Positions 27,724 to 36,790 of a stretch of 41,924 nucleotides of DNA are shown one piece after another. The stretch comes from Acinetobacter rudis (GTDB lineage Bacteria; Pseudomonadota; Gammaproteobacteria; Pseudomonadales; Moraxellaceae). Within the stretch, counting starts at the first letter, position 1, and each line of letters starts with the position of its first letter. The notes beneath the pieces are model-generated. The model did no database searches. It was not told the DNA's origin and saw nothing but the letters and a program-made list of their open reading frames with translations. The position numbers were made by a program, and so were the translations under genes. The stretch lies in contig NZ_BBRX01000011.1 of the NCBI RefSeq assembly GCF_000829675.1, forward strand, positions 1 to 41,924, written 5' to 3'.

Positions 27724-28743
27724 ATGTCTATTTCTCGTATCGATCAATACAGTATCTTTGCCAGTTACCTCCTCATGGCTATATTTTTGATCTTACTTAT
27801 ACCCATGCATTTACTGGCCTGCTTTTTTGCAGGTTTTGTGATCTATGAAATAATCGATAGTTTAGGTACATACTTAGAAAAATATATTGATGGGCAACGT
27901 GCGCGACTGAGTATTAGCATTATTTTAAGTATAGTGGTGGTGACTTTTCTGGGTTTAGCCATCAGTAGCTTGATGAGTTTTGTGATTCATGATTTACAAG
28001 GTCCTAATCGTGAAGTTATTGGGCAAAAAATGGATATTGCATTACAAGGTCTACAACAAGAAATTGTGCAGTATATTCCAAGTTTTATTCCTTATACCTT
28101 AACTGAAATTAAAGATACTTTTTTCAATCTGATGAAAGAGAATATCACCACACTAAAACATACAGGTACAGAGCTAATGCATAGTTTTGCTACCATGATT
28201 ATTGGTATGGTGGTCGGTATTTTAGTCTCTCTTAATCGCTTACATCACGCGCATGATCAACCAGTATTTAAGCATGCCCTAATCCAACGTATACGTAACC
28301 TATCAACATCTTTTAAGAACGTAGTCTTTGCTCAAGTTAAGATCTCAGCAATTAATACCTTGTTATTTATGCTGTATGTTCACGCGTTCTTACCGATCTT
28401 TGATGTCCACCTACCCTTTGCTAAGACCTTGACCATTTTAACGTTTATCTTTGGTCTGATTCCTATTATCGGTAACTTGATTACCAATACCTTAATCACC
28501 CTTTCAGGATTGACCATTTCTATGGCAGTTGCTGCGATGTCTTTGGGTTACCTGATTTTTATTCACAAGCTTGAATACTTTATTAATGCCAAAATTATTG
28601 GTGGTAAAATTCATGCAAAATCATGGGAAGTCCTGCTTGCAATGCTAATTTGTGAATCTATCTTTGGCTTCACCGGTTTAATTGCAGCGCCTGTGTTTTA
28701 TGCATATATCAAATTAGAACTGAAAGAGGCGAAGCTGATCTAA
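27724..28743 (+). CDS. AI-2E family (PerM-like) membrane protein
   Basis: This 339-aa inner-membrane protein has about seven to eight TM helices and a soluble loop between the second and third pairs (DLQGPNREVIGQKMDIALQG to LMKENITTLKHTG). The family-typical C-terminal half is clear: GLIPIIGNLITN, KLEYFINAKIIGGKIHAKSW, and ESIFGFTGLIAAPVFYAYIK. Members are exporters of varied or unknown substrates; the autoinducer-2 label comes from one member (TqsA) and should not be taken as function here. The ATG at 27724 has GGGATCAAA upstream. A strong bidirectional terminator follows. Confidence 0.88.
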   Translation: MSISRIDQYSIFASYLLMAIFLILLIPMHLLACFFAGFVIYEIIDSLGTYLEKYIDGQRARLSISIILSIVVVTFLGLAISSLMSFVIHDLQGPNREVIGQKMDIALQGLQQEIVQYIPSFIPYTLTEIKDTFFNLMKENITTLKHTGTELMHSFATMIIGMVVGILVSLNRLHHAHDQPVFKHALIQRIRNLSTSFKNVVFAQVKISAINTLLFMLYVHAFLPIFDVHLPFAKTLTILTFIFGLIPIIGNLITNTLITLSGLTISMAVAAMSLGYLIFIHKLEYFINAKIIGGKIHAKSWEVLLAMLICESIFGFTGLIAAPVFYAYIKLELKEAKLI

Positions 28744-28771
28744 ACTTGTTATTGACGTCAGTAAAAGCCCA

Positions 28772-28811
28772 AAAAATGCCTGACATTGTATATAACAAGT
28801 CAGGCATTTTT
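28772..28811. terminator. Bidirectional terminator
   Basis: AAAAATGCCTGAC and GTCAGGCATTTTT form a perfect 13-bp stem with a 14-nt loop between the convergent AI-2E-type gene and rapA. Confidence 0.94.
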
Positions 28812-28834
28812 ATATCCGTGATGAGTTAAGCAGC

Positions 28835-31672
28835 TTAAGGCTTAACGACCACGATCACACGAATGGCTTCTGGTGTAACTGCCAAACCATCAAGTAACTC
28901 AAGACCTTCTTTTTGCAACTTCTCAAGACCTTGAATCTCATCTTGACGAATACTTGGATTGAACTGTTTTAAATAAGTTAAACGATCAATCTCATATTGC
29001 CATTTCTTCGCAAAGAACGTTTTCGCTTGCTGCTTCATTTCTGGTAAAGAACCACGAGCAATTTCAAGTGATTGTGCATAACGTTGTTCAATCACTTCAC
29101 GGCGCGCTTTCACCACTTGACGACCGCTATTGCCATCTAGATGATGTAAATAAGGTTTAATGATTTCAGGATCAATTTTCAAAGAAAGATCTTGGCCATT
29201 TTCGCTAAGCAATACACGAATCAACTGCTTAGGTAGGCTTTCAGGTAAGTTCAATGCCTTTGGAGCAACGACATCAACCTTAAACCACACTTCAAGTAAG
29301 ATCGTTCCTGGTTTCAACGCATTGGTTTTTAACAAAGCAACGTTAGTACTACCAAATGATTGAGTTTGGATCATCTCAACCACACTTTCAGTAAACGGAT
29401 GTTCCAAGGTTAAATACTGTGCATCTTCACGAATTAAAGCTTGATCACGATAGAAAGTAACCGTCATGCCTTCTTCATCAATATCCAAACCTTGAACTTG
29501 CATCTGATCGGTCGGTTTAATAATCACCGTACCGTTACTTTGCTCATCAAAATCAATATTGGTTGAAGCCATAAAACGCTTCATAAACATAGGTAAATGA
29601 CTATTGTCATCGTAGTCTTCGAGCGCTGTCACAATCTTGTCAGCCACGACAGGTCGACAAGAGTTGTACTCAAGCAAACGATCTCGGCCTTCTTGTAACT
29701 CAGTTTCTAAGGCTTCACGTTGAACACTTACTGCTTCTAACAAATCTTCAAACTGTTGACCTAAATCTGCCAATAAGCAGTCTTTAAGTTCAACAATAAA
29801 GTTTTCTTGTAGAGTTTGTGCTGTAGGTGAAATATTCCCAAAAATATTCAGTGCTTCGTTATACCAACGGAACATACGCTCCTGCGCAGTACCGATCAAA
29901 TAAGGCACATGAATCTGAATACGATTTTCTTGACCAATACGGTCTAAACGACCAATACGTTGTTCAAGCACATCAGGGTTAGCAGGTAAGTCAAATAAAA
30001 TTAGATCTGAAGCAAATTGGAAATTACGTCCTTCTGAACCAATTTCAGAACAAAGTAAGATCTGTGCACCATAAGAATCTTCTGCAAAGTAAGCCGCTGC
30101 TTGGTCACGCTCCAATAAGCTCATGCCCTCATGGAACATCGCTGTACGTATACCCGCATGTAGACGCAGCGCATTTTCCAATGCTTCAACCACTGGACCA
30201 CTACGTGCAATCAACAATACTTTTTTATGTTTCAGATCCTTACGTAAAGCTTCCATCAACCATGTAACACGTGGATCGTATTCCATCCATGTACCGTCAA
30301 GTTGTGCTTCCTCAGGCCACATTTGTTCACGTAATTTACCGTCCATTGACCATTGTTCTGGTGCAACTAACGCAACTGGCTGGCAATCACGCCCAGGGAA
30401 ACCCTGAATCGCTTCACGAGTATTACGGAATAAAATACGTCCAGTACCATGACGATCGAGTAGCTCATGAATAGCGCGATAACGTTGTTCTGGCTCATCT
30501 TGAATCGCATGACCTAAGAGTTGCTCAATCGTTGCTAAATGCTCGTCTTGTAATGCTGCATCAGACATCAACACTTCAGCAATTTTGGCTGTATGTTGAT
30601 ACTGTTGTTCTTCATCCAAGAAGACTTCTAGGCTACTAAAACGTTGTGGGTCAAGTAAACGTAAACGTGCAAAATGACTTTCAACACCAAGTTGTTCTGG
30701 GGTTGCAGTCAATAACAGTACACCCGGAATGCTTTCAGCTAATTCTTCAACTAAATCATAACGATCATTTGCGCCTTCTTCTTCACTCCACATCAAATGG
30801 TGTGCTTCATCTACCACGAGGACATCGAATCCAGCTTCAACAGCTTGTTCACGTAAGTCATCATGATCGATCATCAAATCGACACTAGCAATAATGCATT
30901 GTTCAGTTAAGAAAGGATTTAGCTCAGGATCATGTTCTTTGATCGAAGCCGTACGGGTCAAATCAAAGATAGAAAACTTCAAATTGAAACGACGACGCAT
31001 TTCAATCATCCATTGATACTGTAATGAATCTGGTACTAATACCAAAATACGTTCAGCACGACCTGTTTTAAGCTGTTGATGGATAATCAAACCCGCTTCA
31101 ATGGTTTTACCTAATCCCACCTCATCGGCAAGTAAGACACGTGGCGCAAACCGCTTACCCACTTCATGTGCGATATATAGTTGGTGTGGAATGAGTCCAA
31201 CACGTGAACCAATCAAACCACGTAAAGGGCTGCTTTGCATATTGGCTTGCATTTGCAACGCTTCAATACGTAAGTCATACCATTCTTTATAATCAATTTG
31301 GCTTGCCAAAATACGCTCTAAAGGCTTTGACAATTGAATCTGTGCACCAATACGCGTTTCATTTAACGCTTTTTGGATTTTTTCACCGTTTTCATTGGTG
31401 CGAACAACGTTATAGCGAATCACACCTCTAACATCGTCTAGAGATTCGACTAACCAAGCATTACCTTCTTGATCGTGTACTTCATCATTGATATTGAACA
31501 CAATACGTGACAATGGCGCTGTGTTTCGCGCATAGACTCGTGTCTCATCACTTTTAGGAAATAAGATACTGATCGACCGCTCGTCAACATCAATAAGTAC
31601 ACCCAAGCCGAGCTCTGTTTCCGTGTCTGATAACCAACGTTGACCAATAGCAAATTGATGCAATTTTTCCAC
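28835..31672 (-). CDS. rapA: RNA polymerase-associated ATPase RapA
   Basis: RapA is a Swi2/Snf2 ATPase that binds RNA polymerase and helps recycle it after transcription. Visible parts are an N-terminal Tudor-like region (QRWLSDTETELGLGVLID), the helicase motifs LADEVGLGKTIEAG (Walker A) and VVDEAHHLMWSE (Walker B), LLLTATPEQLGVESHFARLR, and motif VI EQRIGRLDRIGQ. The GTG at 31672 gives 945 aa and the normal start MEKLHQFAIGQRW; a TTG 24 bp upstream is in frame. Either start has a weak ribosome site. rluA follows upstream on the same strand, as in E. coli. Confidence 0.97.
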   Translation of the reverse strand: MEKLHQFAIGQRWLSDTETELGLGVLIDVDERSISILFPKSDETRVYARNTAPLSRIVFNINDEVHDQEGNAWLVESLDDVRGVIRYNVVRTNENGEKIQKALNETRIGAQIQLSKPLERILASQIDYKEWYDLRIEALQMQANMQSSPLRGLIGSRVGLIPHQLYIAHEVGKRFAPRVLLADEVGLGKTIEAGLIIHQQLKTGRAERILVLVPDSLQYQWMIEMRRRFNLKFSIFDLTRTASIKEHDPELNPFLTEQCIIASVDLMIDHDDLREQAVEAGFDVLVVDEAHHLMWSEEEGANDRYDLVEELAESIPGVLLLTATPEQLGVESHFARLRLLDPQRFSSLEVFLDEEQQYQHTAKIAEVLMSDAALQDEHLATIEQLLGHAIQDEPEQRYRAIHELLDRHGTGRILFRNTREAIQGFPGRDCQPVALVAPEQWSMDGKLREQMWPEEAQLDGTWMEYDPRVTWLMEALRKDLKHKKVLLIARSGPVVEALENALRLHAGIRTAMFHEGMSLLERDQAAAYFAEDSYGAQILLCSEIGSEGRNFQFASDLILFDLPANPDVLEQRIGRLDRIGQENRIQIHVPYLIGTAQERMFRWYNEALNIFGNISPTAQTLQENFIVELKDCLLADLGQQFEDLLEAVSVQREALETELQEGRDRLLEYNSCRPVVADKIVTALEDYDDNSHLPMFMKRFMASTNIDFDEQSNGTVIIKPTDQMQVQGLDIDEEGMTVTFYRDQALIREDAQYLTLEHPFTESVVEMIQTQSFGSTNVALLKTNALKPGTILLEVWFKVDVVAPKALNLPESLPKQLIRVLLSENGQDLSLKIDPEIIKPYLHHLDGNSGRQVVKARREVIEQRYAQSLEIARGSLPEMKQQAKTFFAKKWQYEIDRLTYLKQFNPSIRQDEIQGLEKLQKEGLELLDGLAVTPEAIRVIVVVKP

Positions 31673-31828
31673 CTTTAATTCTTTAAATAAGGACAATCAA
31701 ACAACCCAACTTGCGAAATCTATTGATCCAGCCAAAAATGAGCAATCTAAGTGTCTTGCAACGATGTATTTTGACATAAAGCACATACAATAGTCAGTAT
31801 ATTCGATGAGTGTTTAGACTTTTTTAAC

Positions 31829-32473
31829 TTAAAATGGGACTTCACATAAGTATTGAAGCCTTTGTCCTGTAATAGGATGATAAAAACTCAATTGTTGTGC
31901 ATGTAAACACAATCTTGGCATGAGTTGTTGTTGCTCAGTTGTTGCATATAAAGTATCCCCAACAATAGGATGCCCTAGATATTGCATATGCACACGCAGT
32001 TGGTGTGAACGACCAGTAATCGGTGTCAATATGACTCGTGTCACGTCATGACCATCGATCTGTTCATGCTGTTGTACTTTCCAATGTGTTAGTGCAGGCT
32101 TTTTCTCATTGGGATCAACCTGATGTAACGGTGGGCGAGTTGGATCATATACCACAGGTATATCTACAGTCCCCTCACCCTCTAGTCGACCTGCGACTAA
32201 TGCTTGATAAGTCTTATCGGTTTGACGCTCTTGAAATTGACGAGAAATATTTTTTTGCGCGTCTTTATTTAAAGCAAAAACCAAAAGACCTGACGTATCT
32301 CGATCCAAACGATGAATCAATAATGTGCGTGGTTCTAGTTCAAGTAATCGATTGATCAAACAATCTTGTAAATCTGGGGTTTTTCCAGGCACAGTCAACA
32401 GACCAGCAGGTTTATGAATCAGCATAAATGCATCATCACGATGAATGAGGTGATCTGTTAGAAAATTATTCAA
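31829..32473 (-). CDS. rluA: Pseudouridine synthase RluA
   Basis: In E. coli RluA makes pseudouridine at 23S rRNA position 746 and tRNA position 32. The product has 214 aa, close to the usual 219. The catalytic Asp57 sits in HRLDRDTSG, and PITGRSHQLRVHMQYLGHPIVGD is the family's conserved C-terminal block, split here at the Gly-His. No ATG precedes the domain: the only start giving a complete N-terminus is the TTG at 32473, since the next in-frame ATG (residue 17) would cut into the fold. It lies 132 bp upstream of rapA, the same neighbour as in E. coli. RluC or RluD are ruled out by size. Confidence 0.93.
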   Translation of the reverse strand: MNNFLTDHLIHRDDAFMLIHKPAGLLTVPGKTPDLQDCLINRLLELEPRTLLIHRLDRDTSGLLVFALNKDAQKNISRQFQERQTDKTYQALVAGRLEGEGTVDIPVVYDPTRPPLHQVDPNEKKPALTHWKVQQHEQIDGHDVTRVILTPITGRSHQLRVHMQYLGHPIVGDTLYATTEQQQLMPRLCLHAQQLSFYHPITGQRLQYLCEVPF

Positions 32474-32612
32474 AACTCGATTCCAAGTAACGTAGACTTT
32501 GGGCGAGCAATAATAAAAAGCTTGAGACTAAAATACAATGGAAAATTTTTAACTTTATACTTGTAATTAGTGAAAGCACCATAGGCTAGGCACTTCACTC
32601 AATCTTTAAATA

Positions 32613-32642
32613 AAATCAACAGCCCTTAAGGACTGTTGATTT
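32613..32642 (-). terminator. Terminator after the SDR gene
   Basis: AAATCAACAG pairs with CTGTTGATTT around CCCTTAAGGA; the minus strand continues TTTTA. It closes the leftward operon beginning with the acyl-CoA dehydrogenase. Confidence 0.8.
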
Positions 32643-32647
32643 GATGT

Positions 32648-33391
32648 CTAACCTAATTTGTTGACAATACTGAGCGGTAAAATCTTCATTGCAAGTCCCA
32701 AAGGTTGCCATGGCCATTGTGGTACATAAGCTTTAACAGGCTCTTTTTCTATCGCTTTAACCAGTAAACGTGCTCCAGTTTTTTCATCTATCTCAAAGGG
32801 CAGCTTTTTCGCGCCCTCATTAAGTTCAGTCCGAATATAACCTGGGAAGATGGTTGAAACTTTAATCGGTGTATTCAATAGATCTGCGCGAATACCTTCA
32901 GCCAAGTGGGCAACAGCAGCTTTACTCGCAGCATAAGTGGACAGATGCTTTGGTAAACCACGCATTGCACTCATTGAGGAAATCATAACTAAATGGCCAT
33001 GATTTTGCGCACGAAAAATCTCAACAGCAGCCTCACATTGTGCCAATGCTGAAATAAAATTGGTTTCAGCAGTTGCTCGGTTAATCTCAAAATGTCCTTT
33101 ACCAATACGGCGACCTTCTCCAATTCCAGCATTGACAATAATACGATCGATAGTACCGCACTGTTGTTGAAAAGCTTTGAATACTGCGAATACTTGATCA
33201 TAGTCTGTCACGTCTAATACCTGAGTGGTAACTTTGACCGAAAACTCGCTTTCTAACTGTTGCTTGAGTTGATCTAGGCGCTCTAGACGTCGTGCACAAA
33301 TTGCCAAATTATACCCTAGACGAGCAAACTCTCGTGCCATGCCTGCACCGAGTCCAGAACTTGCACCTGTAATTAAAATTGTTTTTGTCAT
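32648..33391 (-). CDS. Short-chain dehydrogenase/reductase
   Basis: This is a classical SDR of 247 aa with a Rossmann fold. The cofactor motif is TGASSGLGAGMA, the NAG motif is NAGIGEG, and the catalytic set is Ser (MISSMSAMRG) and YAASK. Arg residues after beta-2 (CARRLERL) suggest NADPH. The start at 33391 has AGGA seven bases upstream; an ATG three bases earlier is equally in frame. Substrate unknown. It follows the histidine phosphatase-like gene by 110 bp, so it may belong to the ACAD-APH operon, where SDR partners reduce or oxidise a keto/hydroxy acyl-CoA. Confidence 0.85.
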   Translation of the reverse strand: MTKTILITGASSGLGAGMAREFARLGYNLAICARRLERLDQLKQQLESEFSVKVTTQVLDVTDYDQVFAVFKAFQQQCGTIDRIIVNAGIGEGRRIGKGHFEINRATAETNFISALAQCEAAVEIFRAQNHGHLVMISSMSAMRGLPKHLSTYAASKAAVAHLAEGIRADLLNTPIKVSTIFPGYIRTELNEGAKKLPFEIDEKTGARLLVKAIEKEPVKAYVPQWPWQPLGLAMKILPLSIVNKLG

Positions 33392-33501
33392 CATGCTTTC
33401 CTTCAAAATGCTTTGCTTTAAATCACAAGGATGATCTACTCATCACCTTGCAGATTATTTCAATCCTGACTTCGGTTGATCTATGCAATCAACTCGATCA
33501 G

Positions 33502-34257
33502 CTATACCCAAGTCAATAACGTATTTGCTGCGGTGTTCAGTTCAGGTGGCAACGCTAAACTAAAGCAATTCGCTGCCTTTAAATAATGATGCTCGTTTAC
33601 ACTCAATAGATTGGCATTGCTCAATGCAAGTGAATGAGATGGCAAATGTACGCTACTAATACTGACATTGGCCAAAGTGCTGTTGAGCTGAAAAATTTTC
33701 GATTGATTTAACGCTAATATCTGCCCAAGTAAGGTAGCAATCACACCACCTGAGCTAAAAACGATAACTTCCTTGGCTTGATGCTGTTGAATACTGATCA
33801 ACAAATCATCTAGAGCACATTGGACTCGCTGCTGAAAAGCAGACCATGATTCAGTGTAATGAAGATCATTTGTTGCAGACATCCAGTGTAAGACAGCCGA
33901 TTTAAACAATTGCATGAATTGTTTTTTATCGGTTTGGGCCTGTGCAACAGCAAGCTTAAGTTGCTGAGTTTGTCCACATGCAGCCGCATACTGTTTCAAA
34001 ATTTCAGTATGATCAAACTCATTCCAACCGCTATGACTTTGCACACTTGTTTCAGTAAAACATTGTTGCAATGCCAAGTGAGCTGTATCACGGTGACGCT
34101 GCATTGTCCCTGTAACAACATAAGGCTGCTGTTTAAGTATATGGCCCAAATAATGCCCAAGTACTTTGGCTTGTAATTGCCCAGTTGTAGAGAGCTGATC
34201 ATAATTGGCCTGCCCGAAACTTGCCTGAGCATGACGAATCAAATAGATCGTGGTCAT
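33502..34257 (-). CDS. Histidine phosphatase-superfamily protein lacking the second catalytic His
   Basis: The N-terminus YLIRHAQASFGQANYDQLS is the RH motif of the phosphoglycerate mutase/histidine phosphatase superfamily, with the phospho-accepting His9 present (RHA, not RHG). The proton-donor region near WNEFD is also present. The second core motif, normally SHGG, reads VFSSGGVIATLLGQ, with Ser169 where the catalytic His is expected. The 251-aa protein may be a weak phosphatase or a binding protein. It overlaps the kinase gene by ATGA, so the two are translationally coupled and probably act on the same pathway. Confidence 0.85.
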   Translation of the reverse strand: MTTIYLIRHAQASFGQANYDQLSTTGQLQAKVLGHYLGHILKQQPYVVTGTMQRHRDTAHLALQQCFTETSVQSHSGWNEFDHTEILKQYAAACGQTQQLKLAVAQAQTDKKQFMQLFKSAVLHWMSATNDLHYTESWSAFQQRVQCALDDLLISIQQHQAKEVIVFSSGGVIATLLGQILALNQSKIFQLNSTLANVSISSVHLPSHSLALSNANLLSVNEHHYLKAANCFSLALPPELNTAANTLLTWV

Positions 34258-35375
34258 TTTGCTAAGATTTCCTCAAGTTGAGGCTGATACTGTTCGATCA
34301 ACTGCTGTGCTATTGGCTGCTGAGTCGCCAACAACTGCAATGCCCGAATATGCAAAGCATGAATCACAATCCAGAAATCTTTAAATGCTGGATTTTGAGT
34401 TTGTTTGTGGTAATAGCGATAGTAAATCTGCTGTGCAATAACAGCTAGACGAAATACCCCAAACACTTCATAAAACACCCAGTTTTCAGGTTTTAAACCC
34501 GTCTTCTCTAAATAATAATCAACAACTTGTTTTCGGGTCAGCATGCCTTTTAAATGAGTGGGTTGACGACGTGTTGCCTTAAATAATGGACTATCCGTTG
34601 CTTCAACCCAATACGCTAAAGCAGCACCCAAATCCATTAATGGATCACCTATGGTTGCCATTTCCCAGTCTAGTACACCAATAACCTTTGTCGGCTCATT
34701 GGGATCTAAAATAACATTGTCAAAACGCCAGTCATTATGAATCACGCAGCTGGTTGAATCTTCTGGAATGTTTTGTAGTAACCACTCACGTATATACTTA
34801 AATGAAGGCACATTTTCAGTATATGCCTTAGCATAACGTTGGTCCCAGCCTTCGACTTGACGACGACAATACCCTTCTCCTTTACCCAACTGAGCCAATG
34901 CTGTTGACTGATAAGGCACTTGATGTAATTCAATGAGTTTATCAATAACATTGATGCACAAATGCTGGATATCGTCCTCAGTTAAGGTCAATTCTGCTGG
35001 TAAATTAGCCCGTGGAATCACCCCTTCTATGCGCTGCATCACATAGAAGTCGCAACCAATCACACTTTGATCCTGACACAGCGCCACCATCTTTGGTAAT
35101 ACTGGATAATATGCCGCAAGATTATTTTGCACTTCATATTCACGCTGCATATCGTGTGCTGATTTAGCTTTAGTCCCTTGTGGTGGACGACGCAAAATCA
35201 AATCCTGATTCTGATATTTCAAACGATATGTCCAATTCGACGCACCACCAGAATATTGGGTCAGCTCCACATCACCAATTAAGGTTACACCTTGGGACTT
35301 TAACCAGTGTTCCACTGCTTGAATATCGAGTGCTTCACCTGCTTTAACTTGCCCGCCCACATCAATCACTGACAT
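34254..35375 (-). CDS. APH-type phosphotransferase (ACAD10/11 kinase-domain family)
   Basis: This 373-aa kinase-like protein has the aminoglycoside phosphotransferase fold. The Gly-rich loop is QYSGGASNWTYRL, the catalytic Brenner motif is HNDWRFDN (213-220), and the metal-binding DFG equivalent is LDWE (235-238) in VLDWEMATIGDPLMDLG. Relatives are not antibiotic-resistance enzymes: they are the kinase domain fused to acyl-CoA dehydrogenase in ACAD10/ACAD11 and the LvaA kinase of levulinate catabolism, which phosphorylate 4-hydroxyacyl-CoA. AAGGA lies eight bases before the ATG. It sits 85 bp after the acyl-CoA dehydrogenase gene. Confidence 0.9.
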   Translation of the reverse strand: MSVIDVGGQVKAGEALDIQAVEHWLKSQGVTLIGDVELTQYSGGASNWTYRLKYQNQDLILRRPPQGTKAKSAHDMQREYEVQNNLAAYYPVLPKMVALCQDQSVIGCDFYVMQRIEGVIPRANLPAELTLTEDDIQHLCINVIDKLIELHQVPYQSTALAQLGKGEGYCRRQVEGWDQRYAKAYTENVPSFKYIREWLLQNIPEDSTSCVIHNDWRFDNVILDPNEPTKVIGVLDWEMATIGDPLMDLGAALAYWVEATDSPLFKATRRQPTHLKGMLTRKQVVDYYLEKTGLKPENWVFYEVFGVFRLAVIAQQIYYRYYHKQTQNPAFKDFWIVIHALHIRALQLLATQQPIAQQLIEQYQPQLEEILAK

Positions 35376-35460
35376 CTTTATTATCCTTAAAGCTATTGAT
35401 CTATCACGTGATGCATCATGAATAAAATAAATACTTCAACACCACGAAACTGCACCTGTT

Positions 35461-36699
35461 TTATTTTGTTCGGCTACTATAGCCACGTTTTTTTAATTCA
35501 AGTTTAGCAATCATCGCCTTATGTACTTCATCAGGACCATCTGCTAAACGCAATGAACGTGCTTGAGCAAAAAATCCAGTCAGCATGCTGTCATGAGAAA
35601 CACCAGCTCCACCAAAGATCTGAATTGCCATATCTACCACTTTTTGCAACACACTCGGTGCAACGACTTTGATTGCAGAAATCTCAGTTAAAGCAGCCAT
35701 ATTGCCCAAACGGTCCATTTTATTGGCCGCATATAAGGTCAACAGTCGTGCTTGATCTATAGCAACACGGGCTTCTGCCACACGTTCTAAGTTACCACCG
35801 AGTTTTAAAATTTCAGTACCAAAAGCACGGCGCTGCATACCCCGATCGATCATTAGCTCTAATGCTTTTTCAGCAGCACCAATACATCGCATACAGTGGT
35901 GAATTCGTCCTGGTCCTAAACGACCTTGAGCAATTTCAAACCCTTGCCCTGCACCACCAATAAAATTTTCTAGTGGTACACGCACATTTTCAAAGTTCAC
36001 TTCACCATGACCGTGAGGAGCATCATAGTCACCAAATACTGGTAACATTCTTTCAATCGTCACTCCTGGACTATCTAAAGCAACCAAAACCATAGAATGT
36101 TGATGATGGCGATCTTTACTTGCATCGGGTGTATGAGCCATAAAAATCGCGATTTTCGCATTTGGATCACCTAAACCCGATGACCACCATTTACGACCAT
36201 TGAGTATAATTTCATTGCCTTCGACTATCGCTGTTGCTTGCATATTGGTGGCATCACTTGATGCAACTGCGGGTTCAGTCATACAAAATACGGAGCGAAT
36301 TTTTCCATCCAGTAAAGGCTGTAACCATTGTTGTTTTTGTTGCTCTGAACCATAGCGCCACAGGACTTCCATATTGCCACTATCAGGTGCGTTACAGTTA
36401 AAGACCGTGGGTGCAATTAAACTACGCCCTGAGATTTCAGCAATATGTGCATACTCTTGTACAGTTAAACCCGCTCCCAATTCGGAATCAGGTAAAAACA
36501 TATTCCAAAGTCCGGCGGTCTTAGCTTTGGTTTTTAAAACTTCTAATTGCGCAGGCCACTGCCAAGTGGTCCAATCACCACCTACATTAAGCTCTCGAAC
36601 TTGCTGCCAAAATTCGGCCTCAATCGGTTCTATTTCTTGTTCTATAAAGGCTTGGCTACGCTGAATGAAGTCTTGTGCGCGTGCAGATAATTCAAACAT
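35461..36699 (-). CDS. Acyl-CoA dehydrogenase (ACAD10/11-like)
   Basis: This 412-aa FAD flavoprotein of the acyl-CoA dehydrogenase family shows CMTEPAVASSDATNMQ (FAD loop), NGRKWWSSG, QRRAFGTEI and the C-terminal IFGGAGVSHDSMLTGFFAQA. Near residue 386 the motif is RLADGPDEVH, so Asp takes the place where the classical catalytic Glu (YEGT) would be. That variant is the one I know from the ACAD10/11 and related bacterial group, where the enzyme completes loss of a phosphorylated 4-hydroxyl. AGGGA lies nine bases before the ATG. First gene of a leftward operon; divergent LysR next door. Confidence 0.9.
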   Translation of the reverse strand: MFELSARAQDFIQRSQAFIEQEIEPIEAEFWQQVRELNVGGDWTTWQWPAQLEVLKTKAKTAGLWNMFLPDSELGAGLTVQEYAHIAEISGRSLIAPTVFNCNAPDSGNMEVLWRYGSEQQKQQWLQPLLDGKIRSVFCMTEPAVASSDATNMQATAIVEGNEIILNGRKWWSSGLGDPNAKIAIFMAHTPDASKDRHHQHSMVLVALDSPGVTIERMLPVFGDYDAPHGHGEVNFENVRVPLENFIGGAGQGFEIAQGRLGPGRIHHCMRCIGAAEKALELMIDRGMQRRAFGTEILKLGGNLERVAEARVAIDQARLLTLYAANKMDRLGNMAALTEISAIKVVAPSVLQKVVDMAIQIFGGAGVSHDSMLTGFFAQARSLRLADGPDEVHKAMIAKLELKKRGYSSRTK

Positions 36700-36790
36700 A
36701 CTGCAATATCCCTAAAGTCAGATGAAGTGCTGTACATCAACATAACCTAAAATATATTATGAATTAAATGATTTAATCCCATACACAACT

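Noticed and set aside
27724..28743. Autoinducer-2 exporter (quorum sensing)
   Set aside because: The AI-2E family name is broad; nothing in the neighbourhood (no luxS or lsr genes) supports AI-2 as substrate.
30064..30888. Plus-strand open frames opposite rapA
   Set aside because: They are antisense to conserved helicase motifs, lack start signals, and have low-complexity His/Gln-rich content expected from the reverse frame.
34254..35375. Aminoglycoside resistance gene
   Set aside because: The kinase fold is of the APH superfamily, but size, the neighbouring acyl-CoA dehydrogenase and the VLDWEMATIGDP motif point to the ACAD10/11-type metabolic kinases.
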